Assembly: GCA_013420905.1 (NCBI GenBank)
Contig: JAAXNY010000001.1
Span: 1,364,001-1,428,000 of the forward strand
Length of the DNA stretch: 64,000 nt
Direction of reading: 5' to 3'
From: Collybia mongolica
Lineage: Eukaryota; Basidiomycota; Agaricomycetes; Agaricales; Clitocybaceae
A model generated the notes under the pieces. That model made no database searches and was not told where the DNA came from. It saw only the letters and a list, made by a program, of their open reading frames with translations. This document shows positions 46,990 through 58,551 of this stretch, in pieces. The number at the start of each line of letters is the position of its first letter. The stretch's first letter is position 1. The position numbers and the translations under genes were made by a program.

Positions 46990-48298
46990 ATGCCTTTGTC
47001 ACCTCCCCCCTCCAACGGGCCCAACGACCCCCATGAAGAGTTGGCTTCAATCATAGCTGAACTTTTGGAACGTCCTGATCGCGAACCGGTGGCATCTGAA
47101 CTCCAGGGTATGCCCGTACCATTGCAAAGGGGACGAAACTCAGCCTGACTTTGACAGTACTACAGTCTATCTACGGGGATGATGCTATTCGTCTATGGCG
47201 TCCTCCTGTGAATGAATTCAAGAAGCCGCGCTATGATGATAGTCCGGATGAGGGGACCCTGCGATACGAAGCAGAGTTGAGGTGAGCTATTTACATTAAT
47301 GGACGAACTTCAAGAGAATAAAATTCAGCCTTCCAACACCCCACGATGACATCTCAGTTAGAGTCCTTGTCTCGATCCCTCCAACTTATCCCGTCTCGTC
47401 GCCTCCTCAACTTCAGCTGCTGTCCCGATATGTTGGGGCCTTCGGTGCCGATTCCGCTCTATTTGGATCAGTACTAAGAACCTTCATATCAGTCAATGGC
47501 GTCGAATGGGCTCCGGATACGGTCTGTGTGTTTGATGGACTTACAAGCGTCGTCGAGAGATGCACCACCTGGTATGAGGACCATCTCAATGCAGAAAAGG
47601 CTGGAGAGTTGGTTCGAGAAGATGCAAAAGGGCAACCAGATGATCAACACGTCGAACCACCTGAACGCAGCCCCTCCCCGGAGGACGTGATTATTGTAAA
47701 TGCCTTACCGGAGGGTCTCGAGTTGTTCACAGCACAGCCAATAACGGATCGCAAAAGTGCATTTGTAGGACGAGCTTGTCGGATAACACATCCCTCGCAG
47801 GCAAGCAAGGGGCTAGATGGTCTTGCTATCCACGCCTGATTGTATGCGCTAGGTCCCACTGGTACTATCTTATCTCATGACAGACCGACGAATATCTCGA
47901 GCTGCTCATCCTGTTATTAATGCATGGAGATGTCAAGTAGGTACACTGATACACCAAGGTGGGTTTTAAATTTTGCTATGGCTCGATGTCCTGACCTGAG
48001 CTCTTTCCTAAGATAATGACGACGATGGTGAAACAGCGGCTGGAGGCCGCCTGGCGCATCTCCTCCAAATACTGGTCAGTTTGTATACCTGCTGTTGGTA
48101 ATCACTGTCCTCATTTGCCGTTTCCCTCAGGAAGTAAACAATGTTCTCGTCATCGTGACCCGTTATTTCGGCGGTATTCATCTGGGCCCAGATAGGTTCA
48201 AACACATAAACCAGGCAGCACGGAATGCTCTCGACCTGGGTGGATTTCTAGAGGCAGCTGAGACGAAACGAAATCCTGGGCGGGGGAAACGGCACTAG
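46990..48298 (+). CDS. YIH1: YIH1/IMPACT family protein (RWD plus UPF0029 domain)
   Basis: In yeast and mammals this family binds Gcn1 and restrains Gcn2 kinase activation in amino-acid starvation. Exons 46990-47107, 47158-47281, 47329-47800, 47853-47940, 48013-48074 and 48131-48298 give 343 residues. The RWD part starts after a short Pro-rich leader with LQVLQSIYGDDAIRLW and VRVLVSIPPTYPVSSPPQL. The UPF0029/IMPACT part carries DRKSAFVGRACRI, DRRISRAAHPVINAW, DNDDDGETAAGGRLAHLL and VIVTRYFGGIHLGPDRF. I chose the ATG at 46990; no earlier in-frame ATG exists. The intron at 47801 is a GC-AG type. A Glu/Pro-rich linker joins the domains. Confidence 0.88.
47801..47852 (+). other. GC-AG intron in the YIH1/IMPACT gene
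   Basis: Donor GCAAGC and acceptor GCTAG. Splicing joins ITHPSQ to VPLVLSYLMTDRRISRAAH in the IMPACT domain. Without splicing the frame meets a stop at about 47837, and no GT donor of the right phase is close. Confidence 0.8.
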
Positions 48299-48923
48299 AA
48301 CAATCCATAGAATATCGCTGCATGGTTCCGTCGAACTACGACCATATATCACTAATGCCTAAGCTTCAATGCTGGTCTAGAATCTAGATGTCCTCATCAT
48401 TTCCCCCATGGCGCTGGTTACCTCGGCTATGGTGTGATTTTCATTGCCTACTTCATGAAACGCTGTGTTCAAGTGGATGCATTGCTGATGAAGATGGTTG
48501 TGCGATGGTCTCTGAAGAGCAAATATGTACATGAGTAATATCCCCCTTCACGAATTGAAAGCCTAACCACCCGGTAACGGTGTGGTGGTGTATGGGATCT
48601 GGTGCAAGTTCATCCCGAGGTTGAACAGAACCACGCGCTTATCACAGTCACGTGTGATTGTGACGATTGGTTAAGTTCTGCTTACCCGTAATCGAGCCCG
48701 GGTTGGCCCACGATGGCGATGGCTTCCACTTGAACAAATCCGTTACCGTATACTTAAAGGGGGGTTTGTTCTTCCAAACGACCAGCAAGGAGTATACTAA
48801 CACTCTCGCCTCCAGCCTCTTAACACTAATAGTTAGTCTCAACGCCCATGGCCTGAAGACTGAGCACCACGTTCTGAGGACATCTCACTTCTAGACATCT
48901 TCACTGCGCCTTTGCGTATCGAA
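48299..48923. other. Intergenic region between YIH1-like and SET genes
   Basis: 625 bp, containing the 3' end of one gene and the promoter of the next. No coding signal, RNA gene or repeat recognised. Confidence 0.5.
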
Positions 48924-50434
48924 ATGCAACGCGGTTTTCTAAATAGCCAAAAGGCCAAAAAGCTAGCCGCGAAACACAACAAGGACACTCGTATGTAATG
49001 TGCTCTCAAGTCTGGCATAACCCAAATTGTGACCCTTTCTATCGATCTGCTGTAGCTGTGGAGCGCGAAGCACAGTATCTGGGTAAACTTCCAAATACCA
49101 ATGCCGAGGAAGAAGGTAACCTCCTCGATGTCAAAAACGGAGCCATCCAATTAACGTCATAAACACGGCACCAGCATCCGCAGCAGCAGAGGGCTACTTG
49201 GCCGGGCCAACTGTCTTGAAATCAATCGCTGCAGAAACAGAAGACTATCCCGACCATATGCTTGTGCTCACGCAAGTGCCGTCCCAAGCCCCCGGCACGA
49301 GATTCTCCGAAGTCCCTGGAGGCTGGACTGAGTGTCTCATCCGTGGATCGACAAAACGCGCCATCCTCACGACACCAGGATTCCCCGAGGAAACAGTCGA
49401 ACCTCCGAGTTTGGTTTATCGCTTGGGCCCGACACCGATGGGTGTGGGGATGTTCGCGACTAGAGATCTCTCCATGGGCGACCATATTCTTACGGAACGG
49501 CCATTGACTGTGTCGCCTATTGGAATCAAGATCCCTGGTGGTATTGAAGATCGAGGGGATAGACTCTCGCCGGGACAGCTACGCCAAGCAATGCTTTTCG
49601 AATGGGAGAAACTCCTAGAGATGTGCTTTAAGCGCCTCGAGCCAGAAAATCAAGCGGCATTCATGGCTCTGGCTAATAGCCACATTGAGGATGGAAGTGG
49701 TCCCATCACAGGCATCGTTCGAACGAACGGATTCGAAGTAGATAAATTACAAGACTCAGTACCTGAAGGGAGCTATGTCGCTGTTTGTAAGATAATGTCG
49801 CGTATTAACCATAGGTCCGTCTTTATCTGCCCTCTTGATACCCAGAAATTCAGACATGTGTTACAGCTGTAGCCCGTCTGCGGACCGACTCTTCGACGTC
49901 CCGTCGTTCTCCTTTCAGCTGCGAGCGACTCGAGACATCAAAGCGGGTGAGGAGGTTTTTGTATCCTACTGTGATGTTCTAGAGGAGGCCGCACATCGGC
50001 AGGCATACCTTGCGCCGTATGAGATTGTCTGTGCCTGCGCATCCTGTACACCTGACACCACCGAATCCGACAAACGGCGCCTCGGCCTTCGGGAAAGCAT
50101 AGACGTCATTGAAACCGACTTTGATGACTGGATCGCTGACCCTCTCCTTGCTGACGACAAAGTCATCAACACAAGCCTTAAATGGTTAAAGGTAATCAAG
50201 CAAGAGGCTTTGGAGGCTTCCGACGCTTATAGGCACCATGTCTACGCCATTATCCGCGCATATGTTGCTCTGGGAGACGTAGAAAGCGCGATGAAGTATG
50301 GAAAAATGTTGGGATTGTGGTACAGGGGACAATCGGGGAAGGACGATACGTTGAACCTCATGCTTGACCCGGAGTATCACAAGGCGAGGCCGGCATGGAG
50401 AATGCGTTTCTGTGCAGATCACGACGAAACATAA
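48924..50434 (+). CDS. SET-domain protein, candidate lysine methyltransferase
   Basis: Exons 48924-48990, 49056-49115, 49175-49814 and 49867-50434 give 444 residues. The start MQRGFLNSQKAKKLAAKHN is followed by a basic helix. The SET domain begins with the block GVGMFATRDLSMGDHIL. It is interrupted by a long insert of about 110 residues, as in SMYD-like split SET proteins. It then has SRINHSCSPSAD, matching the NHSCxPN pocket motif, and GEEVFVSYCD. A short Cys cluster (CACASC) follows, resembling a post-SET site. The C-terminal 130 residues look helical. Many fungal SET proteins of this layout have unknown substrates, possibly non-histone, so target and cellular role cannot be read here. Confidence 0.85.
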
Positions 50435-50805
50435 AACAATGGGTGGTCGATGATACTGCATTGGTGCTATTGCAGAACCCCGGCGGATTTCCCCAGCATG
50501 ATTGTACCCTTAATGTAGACCAGGATTAATAATTGAAGGATGTCGTGGGATTTAAACAGATAGAAAACATTACTGATATTTCTAGATACAAGAAACACAT
50601 GTACATCCCAGTGCTCTAGCGTCTGGCGATATTAAGTGAAACAAGGTCTGTTGTTTCCAAAGCAAAATGTAGATGGTATGGGTGGTTGGGGACTTGCGTA
50701 AGGTATAATGGAAGTTTCATGGGGACAAGATCTAATGAGTGACGTACTCTTGGACCATCTCGATGAGTGGCAGCAAAACACGGTACGAGATACTCACCGA
50801 ACCAA
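50435..50805. other. Convergent 3' region of the SET gene and small secreted protein
   Basis: 371 bp between facing stop codons. No further feature recognised. Confidence 0.5.
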
Positions 50806-51387
50806 CTAAGACGAAAGCAGGAACCCTACACCGCCCTCTACTTTCCATCCGTTTTTCGCAGCATCGTCCCGCTGGTCAACAGACGTGGTGTAGTAATGGT
50901 CAATTCGGGCAGAGTTGTGCAGGCTGAACAATGGGACGCGGTTAGGGCCCTCTTCGGTGTGCACAAATCCAAGAATGCCCTCCACGAAATATCCGAGGCG
51001 TTTGACTGCGTGGTCCCGTACTTGTGTCGACGTTGTATACATGTGGTCGGCAGCGCCTAAGCTATAGAGGCGGAATAGTGGAACGGTATCGGGTTGTTTG
51101 GTAAGGTAGACGTAGCCAGTGCTTGTCCCTTCAGACTCGAATCCATAATACTTTATCAATTGCTGAATTTCGCTGGCGTTCGTGGTGTAGAAATGATCGA
51201 CTACGGTAGGGTTGAAGACGCTTAGCACCTCAACAGCTCCCGAGGGAGCTCGTGTCTATAGGACGAGTTGGTGAAGACTTCGATGTTGGAAAAATTTTAC
51301 GCCTACCTCAACCAGAGATTCCGTCGTTGTTGCTTGGACGGATAGACACGAGAGAAAGGCAATAATAAGGTAGATTATGGTTTTCAT
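50806..51387 (-). CDS. Small secreted protein with three H-x-YTT repeats (DUF5648-like)
   Basis: Exons 51387-51307 and 51255-50806 give 176 residues. A clear signal peptide (MKTIIYLIIAFLSCLSVQA) is encoded by exon 1. The mature part is three repeats of about 45 residues, each with a buried-looking motif: VDHFYTTNASE, ADHMYTTSTQV and IDHYYTTSVDQ. Each is followed by a segment such as YGFESEGTSTGYVYL, LGYFVEGILGFVHT or NGWKVEGGVGFLL. This resembles the DUF5648/YTT-repeat domain found in secreted fungal and bacterial proteins, sometimes next to hydrolases. Six-Cys patterns are absent. Function is not established; carbohydrate binding is only a guess. Confidence 0.75.
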
Positions 51388-52046
51388 TCTGAACACACAA
51401 AATGAAAGGAGTGTGAAGGAGGTATGATATTTCCAGAAAAGAACCAGGACCCCAGGCACCTTTGGGGAACTCTTCTCGCCATTGTGATGATCGTGCCTCA
51501 GCTCACATCATCCTTCCTGAGCAGACATTTTCGAGGTTCTCTATGAACATAAGCTAGACACCATCGCCCTGCTGTCGTCCACATACTATTCATCTACGTG
51601 CCAGCACAATTTCCGGGCGCCTCCTTCCCGAAAAAATGTCACGTTCGACTCTTTTTTCAGGGTTCGAGATATGGATATGGTCTCCGACAGAGTAGAAGCT
51701 ACCTCTGAAAAGATTTTTTTCAAAAATCAGTAATTGCGGCTGTGCGTAGTTTTCTCAAATCGCTTCAAGTGTTGTCCTTGGATCTCGACACTTCAAAAAT
51801 AGTGATCTCTAAGTATGAGTATAACTGCACAGGAACCTGACCGCCACTCATTTATACTTACTCTATGGGGCAGAAAATATTCATGCCATTTCTCTTACCT
51901 TTAACTTCAAGTTCACCATGTTGGAATTGTTCTCTCGTTGATCATGCTCATTGACATATTCGGCTTGGCATGCCGCCATCTGTACACATCCCTGATTTTC
52001 TTTTTGGGATGCAATTAAAAGCTTTCAGAGGATCAGACAAGCTCTG
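51388..52046. other. Intergenic region left of the inverted repeat
   Basis: 660 bp with no recognised coding region. The homology shared with 60.7-60.8 kb begins near its right end. Confidence 0.4.
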
Positions 52047-54317
52047 ACGTTGACGACGTACCTGTAGAGCTGAGTTGTTATGTCACTCGTAAGTGGAATT
52101 ATCCTTGCAGATCGGGTGGGAGAGTGGACCTTTATTGGGTCTGGGAAGCGTTCGTGAATAGCTATAGCTTTGGCCTTTTTGACATAGACATGAGCACTAT
52201 GTCCGACTTTCCATCAAGGTAGCTAACATGTGTGTGAGTTCTAGTCCCTTAACGAGTATTTTCTTGTTAATTCGCCTCCTCCCAGCGCCCCTACCAAGGA
52301 TTGATTCGCAATAAGTCGCTGAGATTGGGCGGCGCAATGGTAAACTTATCTATACTAGCCGCAAATGGATGATTGGGTATATCCCGACGTATCATGCTAA
52401 TCCCAAACCTCAGTCAATCAAGCAACGAGTAGGTGTGCTCCATCTTATGATATATGTCACATTGCTTGAACATTGATTGGTTATGTGAAAAATTCTGACA
52501 AGAGCATAGGACTGAGGCAGTCGAGCGTTTTACTTTAAAATATGAGTGATGGCCGAACAATCTGTGGTTAGTATATAAAGCAAAGTCCAGGGTGGATTAT
52601 CTGTAGGCAAAGGCTTCGGATACCTGTCACTATGGCCTCTCACCCTGGACTTGACCTTCCCCACTTTGAGTCTGCAGCTCAGCACCTGTGAGTAGAATTT
52701 ATCTCATCTCCTTTGGTGCCCAACTAATACCGAATCGCTACCAGCTTGGTTGGTAAATACTTCGAAGCGGCCTGTGTCACTTTCCTGATGTATGACCACG
52801 GTGGGTAGGCCCTTCAATCCTACTATAATCATGCTCACATTTATTGCAGTATTAACATTTTCAGCAGAGGTGAGTATGCCTGAAAAATGCAAGACCTTGA
52901 TTTCTTCCATCTAGTTTCTTTTTTGCTAGGTTGAACGGATCTGGAAACAGAGGATAACAGGCGCTTCCATGCTATTTTTGATCAATCGTTATATTACACC
53001 TATCACGGTTATCGTAATTACAGAAGGTAAACGTGTATTTTATCGACAAGATATATCCCCTCACCATGTTCACTATTGTCAAGCCTACGATGATCCGGTG
53101 TGGGACAAGCCGGTATGTACATATGCTAATATATGTATGTTTAGTACTCATACATCCGCTCACATCTTCAGTCGTAAAATGAACTTATTGTGAAGGAGAA
53201 GGCAAACAATCCTGATGTTATACCCACAGATGCACCCGTTTTGTGCCCTTCGTTGGATCAACGACTGTCCTTCTTGTTGCTGGTGAGTTACATGCCTTCT
53301 TTCTCGCGATGTCACACAATTGACGCCTTGTTCAAGTCTGTGAACGTATGTCATTATGTCTATTACATATGCAGGATTCCACTATATGAGATGCTTCCTC
53401 AGTTATAATGATCATCAGAGTCTATGCCCTATACAGACACAGCCTTCGGATCCTGGTATTTCTTATGACTCTCTGGGTTATTCAACTGGTTATGGGGCTA
53501 ATAGGAATTGTTAATGGGTTTCGTAAGTCTCAGAATTATACTGTATACTTGCTAAGGCTGATGACGTCTCGTATTCAGCTGTTCCCTTGCCTCCTGGGCT
53601 TGTTGGTAATTACTATTATGAAAAGGGTGCTGAATCATATCTTATTCTCTGGTTTTGAAGGATGTATATTCACAAGCACAAGCACTCTCTTTTGTGAGTT
53701 TCCGTAGATACAACGCCCTTTGGGACACCCCTTCATTACCTGATTCTTTATGACAGCTGCACAATGGGTGTTCCCCTTAGTCACCGATGCGGTTGTATTT
53801 GGCCTAACTCTCTGGCGGTCTGGGTCCTACCTTATGTCGGGAAATGCACCGTAAGCAAGCCTTTATCCTTTACAGTGCACGGGTGTTACTTATCCTCTGC
53901 TAGGACTCTCCACAGGTTTGCAAGAGATGGAATCATGTACTTTTTTGTCATTTTTATGGCAAATCTCATGAACACATTAATATATTTTGTAAGGCATTCG
54001 TTCGACTACTCCGAATTCACTGCCAAAACTGTATACCTAGCTTGCGCCCAAGGACTTGAAAGCTGTCGGAGCTGCGTTCAGCAAGTTGATTACATCAACA
54101 ATGGTCTCTCGCCTCGTCCTCAACCTTCGTTCCCCTTCGGCGTTGGTGCCGTCAGGCGACCCTTTATCGAACAGCGTACATTTGACGTCCAGCGCACACA
54201 TGAAATTCGTGAGTATGACGGTAGGCAATTTAGGTGAAGAGATGGAATCGTTCTATGGCGAAGATTACTTTGATACCCCACCATCTGAGTTTGATCAATT
54301 TCATGGACAAAAGTAGC
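52047..54317 (+). repeat. Inverted repeat, left arm
   Basis: The sequence from about 52047 to 54317 reappears in reverse complement at about 58552-60796. Shared runs include ttcgtgaatagctatagctt near 52155 and gagcactatgtccgac near 52195. The copy covers upstream sequence and all exons and introns of the membrane-protein gene. Differences are scattered substitutions and small indels. Ends are approximate because no alignment was computed. Confidence 0.9.
52632..54316 (+). CDS. DUF6533-type seven-span membrane protein (intact copy)
   Basis: Thirteen exons: 52632-52687, 52745-52800, 52850-52869, 52930-53026, 53084-53112, 53145-53173, 53230-53282, 53403-53522, 53579-53605, 53661-53693, 53757-53850, 53904-53988 and 54041-54316. 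They give 324 residues. The opening LVGKYFEAACVTFLMYDHVL and SMLFLINRYITPITVIVITE match the DUF6533 pattern of basidiomycete membrane proteins. Further spans are in VFLMTLWVIQLVMGLIGIV, AQWVFPLVTDAVVFGLTLW and GIMYFFVIFMANLMNTLIYF. The tail is soluble and ends acidic (GEEMESFYGEDYFDTPPSE). Exon 6 (29 nt) is inferred because it alone repairs the phase, and it is conserved in the inverted copy. Function of the family is unknown; a receptor-like role is often guessed. Confidence 0.8.
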
Positions 54318-55921
54318 TGGACTGGAGTTAAACGTTAAACTTCAATCGACCCGGGGCCCTTTGTATTCATCTTGACTATCCCAGTCTACACTCGTTTCGC
54401 CCTATGTAATGGACCCGTGTGATGACCATTCGACTCAATTGCAGCGTACCTTTATAAGCACTCTTTTTGAGGTCGATTATGTGGCAATTTCCTGATTCCT
54501 GGCAGTTGATCAAATAATGGCTTAAGCGTAGCTCTTTCTAATCACGACTACAGTAAGAAATGCCGTCGTCCCACTTTAGTAGTTGGCAAGTTCGATCTTG
54601 TTTCCGACTTCCTGTGCATGATATTCAACTATGGCCATGGAAACGACAGTTTTGATGAGTTTTAGTCGTGCCACCGCGGGTTACAGCTCTGCACTGATCG
54701 TCCTCACGGTGCACACCCGGACATTTCTGCTGCAGGCTGCCTTTTCGTTTGCTGAAGCGCGGCATTGGATTAGTTATCAGAACTTTACACAAATTTCAGT
54801 TCCCCCACCCAATAGCACAGGATCAGCCCAAAGATATTTTTAAAAGCAGAAGGGATGCTGTGGCCCTCCTGTGCGCGCTGCACAAGCACATGATATGTAT
54901 ACAACTCTGCATAGGGTCGCAACTGGAAGAACCCCATCTCCTCAGGGGTGATTTTGTTAGAGTCATACCTACACAATCATGATTGTCGGCCTTGGGTGGG
55001 CTCTACGCGGATGGGGGGCTCGTTATTTCATGAATTGATCCTATCATAATTTTCTCGAACCAAGAAGGGACCACATCTTCACGCAAACAATCTCGTGCAA
55101 AAGGATGCCACTCGCAAATCCACCTGAGCCGGCGCGATCCAGGTCCACTGATGTGCTATAAAAGGAAGACCTGAAAGGATCGTCTAAAGCAGGGAGATTG
55201 GGACCTTGGTGCGCTACAATCATTGTTAAAATCAATAGACGTAATGACTGCAGTGGTGAAGGCTTTCACCAACCGCCATCCCTACTTCATTGCTGATACT
55301 ACTAATAGTTTTGTGTGTTTAACAGATCGGTGAGGGTGGGTAGCAACTGGAGTTGAGAGGGAAATTTTACGCGAGGAAGTTTGTGGACGGGAACAAAGCC
55401 AATATCTGGAAGCCACCAAGTCGCAGCATACTTGATGCTGGTTAGAAAAAGGATTCCGAGTTCTGCGTAAATGGAGCCAGGCGAGATGGGTAGTCCAGTG
55501 CCTATGTTCGCGAAAACTTGGTGCTCATCGTAATCCACCCATCGCGTGTCCTTGATCTCCAATCCAGACGGTCATTCAAGGTTGGAGATTGACATTGTAG
55601 TGGTACCAGACGGTTATACTGGATGCATGAGGATTTTGTTACAGAGTCCGTAGGTTGTTGGAATCATTCGCCAAAACGGCGATCAAGAAACGTAAGCCGG
55701 AAATCCTTTACCCTCTTCGTTTTCTGTTGCTGAACGGTTGGGTCAAAGCTGCCAACATATTCAATGTTCTATCTGAACACCTGTATTCGAGTTCAACCTC
55801 ACTCAAGCCTGGATTAGTGTGGTGGGAACTTGGAAGCAGAAAGGAGGTCAGGTGGGATGACGCTCGCTCTCATGTGCACAGTACACAAGCCAAGGTAAGC
55901 TATCAATTCCTCTGAAATTCG
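54317..55921. other. Spacer between inverted-repeat arm and DAK gene
   Basis: 1.6 kb. A minus-strand frame at 55302-55562 and plus-strand frames at 54631-54982 and 55655-55915 lack recognisable domains or splice partners. I do not call genes here. The right part should contain the DAK promoter. Confidence 0.4.
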
Positions 55922-58061
55922 ATGTCTACCAAACATATATACAACTCTGCAGATGGCCTTGTTCTAAGATCCTTACGGGGAGCAGTAGCAGCAAATCCAT
56001 CTCTCAAGCTGTGAGTATTATTAGAAGGTTGGGTCGTGTGCTCAGACTGTGTTCCTCAGGCACGCTCCCTCTAAATCGGTCTATGTTGCATTTCAAACAA
56101 TGTATCACGGAACTCAAGCAACAGTAGCTGTGATATCTGGCGGTGGGTCGGGCCATGAGCCCGCACACGCCGGCTACACTGGGCGGGGGATGCTTGCTGC
56201 TTCTGTCTCGGGGGATATATTCGCCAGCCCTAGTGCCAAACAGATTCTGCACACCATCCAGTTCGCATCGGCGCCACCTCTCCAGCAGTCTTCCTCTGGG
56301 GCTCGGACAGACCCTAGTAGTTCACCGAAGGACGTCCTCGTTATCATCAATAACTATACTGGTGACAGACTCAACTTCGGGCTTGCGATTGAGAAGGCAC
56401 TTGCCTCAATGCCCATAAAGATCGAGAGTGTAGTGGTAGCTGATGATGTTTCTCTTTTGCATTCTACTTCAAGCCTTGTAGGACCTCGTGGTCTTGCGGG
56501 CAATATTCTTGTTTGCAAGATCCTGGGTGCACTTGCTGAGAGAGGCGCGCCCTTAGCATATGTGAAACAGTTGGGAGATGCAGTTGTTCACAATCTGGCT
56601 AGTGTGGGCGTTGGGTTGGAGCATTGCCATGTTCCTGGACGGGCAACTTGGGGGTCTGGGACGGAACAAGGGATGATCATGAGGCAAGATGAGTGCGAGA
56701 TAGGCTTAGGTCTCCATAATGAGCCCGGCGTAACGAGGAAGACAATGGAAAGCCCGGGCGCAGTCATCCGAGAGATGATCGACCTGATCATACACTCCAA
56801 GGATGGCGGCGGGAGTAAATTCTTGAACACACAGACGGAAGAGAGAGCCGGCGACGATGTCGTACTGTTCGTTAACAACCTCGGTGGGATGTCGCAATTA
56901 GAAATGGGTGCTGTGTTGGATGAAATTCTCGCTCAACTAGGTCAGTCCTGGTGTCAGGTTGTCTACCCTCTAAGTTGACGTTAGTTTTAGACGATTTGAG
57001 AATTTATCCAGTCAGGATATATCTTTCTGCATACATGACTTCATTGAATGCCCCTGGATTTTCATTTTCTGTTTTGAACATTTCTGGTGCTCATCAAATG
57101 CTCCGTTCCCGTACCCCGTTGGATCCTACTCATGTTACCTCAATAAATATCACTGAACTTTTAGACGATTCGACGGATGCCCTTGCTTGGATCGGGGTCC
57201 GTTCCAGTTGGCCTACCCAAGGAAAGGATCGGCTCTTACGGTTAGCTGCATCACCAACGGAAGGGACAACACTTTCGGCGGATGCAGATATCGTTTCAAA
57301 GTGGAGTCTCACGGACTTATCACCAGAGACGGTCAAGAGGGGAATAAGTTCCGCGTGTGAAGCGGTTTTTGGTGTGGAGAAGGAATTGACCGAGTATGAT
57401 ACTATCTTAGGAGACGGCGATTGTGGTGAAACATTTTCTGCTGGCGCAAAAGGTACGCCATTTTTGAAACTCGGGGACTCGGAACTGGGTTGATATATGC
57501 TCCAGCGGTCCTGACAGCACTAGAAAATGGGAGAATAGAGATGACCGAGTGCAGTCTGGGAGAGGTCGTGCGTCGGATCGCCGATGTTCTTGAAGACTCT
57601 ATGGGAGGAACGATAGGTGCTTGTAAGCTCATGATAGATTATTGATGCGATGACGATACTGACAAACGCTCTCAGTATTCGCAATTTTCTTCACAGCTCT
57701 CTCTGCAGCCCTGTCCAAAAAGACAACGACCCTGGCTTCTCTCCAACTCGAGCAGGCTTTCGAGGCTGCACTACAAGCTCTACGAAAACATACACCAGCG
57801 AAACGGGGTGACCGTACTCTTGTTGACGCTCTGGCTCCATTTTGCGCAGCGCTTTCTTCCGGGCAGAGTCTAGAGGAAGCAGTTAAGGCGGCGAAATCTG
57901 GAGCTGAGCGCACCAGGGATATGCAAGCTGTTTTGGGTAGAGCGGCGTATGTCAATACAAGCGGAGAGTGGCAGAGTGGTATCCTCCCACCTGACCCAGG
58001 AGCTTGGGGCATAGCTGCTATTGTCGCCGGATTTTGTCGTGGTCTGCGTACTGTCAAATAG
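55922..58061 (+). CDS. DAK1: Dihydroxyacetone kinase (DhaK-DhaL fusion)
   Basis: Phosphorylates dihydroxyacetone with ATP and detoxifies it in glycerol or methanol metabolism; cytosolic. Exons 55922-56010, 56060-56940, 56991-57452, 57506-57622 and 57676-58061 give 644 residues, slightly long for the family. The start MSTKHIYNSADGLVLRSLRG is typical. The DhaK domain has VISGGGSGHEPAHAG (about 53-67), ADDVSLL and GLGLHNEPGVTRK, whose His forms the covalent hemiaminal with substrate. The DhaL domain has TILGDGDCGETFSAGAK (about 462-478), which binds Mg-ATP through Asp residues, and later DSMGGTIGALFAIF, KRGDRTLVDALAP and GAERTRDMQAVLGRAAY. It lies wholly between the two arms of the inverted repeat and looks undamaged. 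Confidence 0.95.
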
Positions 58062-58551
58062 TTCATGTTGATAACGATTAAAAGGGAAATGGGTTTGAAT
58101 TTGCACTACAGTCCAACATCATGCAAAGGAAATTGGGAACAAGGTCAGATTTTCCACCTGCCAGAGCGGGGCGACAACACGTCTTAATGTAATTATGGTT
58201 GGAAAAACCTACGGCAATCCCAATACATGATAAATTGTCAGGAACCGGGAAATCCCCATGTAATCGACCTCAGGGGCAGACTTTATAATGAATCGCTCAG
58301 ACGGTTTTGACAGTTACTAACAATATGAATATTCTTGTGCCACCAACGCAGTTCTCCCATAGATGGACTTCCAAATATATTCTTTGATTTGGAAACCCAT
58401 GCTTCATGTTAACAACATCCTCGACAAGATAATAACAAATGAAAGTACGCTGCAACAGAGTCGAGTGGTCATCATCCGACTCCATTACATAGGGAAGAAC
58501 GAGTGGAGGTTGAGATAGCTAAGGATGGTTGAAGCTTGAACTCCAGTCAAG
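58062..58551. other. Spacer between DAK gene and right inverted-repeat arm
   Basis: 490 bp containing the DAK 3' untranslated region. No gene or repeat recognised before the arm begins. Confidence 0.5.

Noticed and set aside
48639..48670. Palindrome-like cacgtgtgattgtgac sequence considered as a regulatory site
   Set aside because: Single short occurrence with no second copy or known target context. Not distinguishable from chance.
55302..55562. Minus-strand frame of 86 residues with a hydrophobic middle
   Set aside because: No partner exons, no recognised domain, and located in a spacer next to a repeat arm. Possibly decayed sequence.
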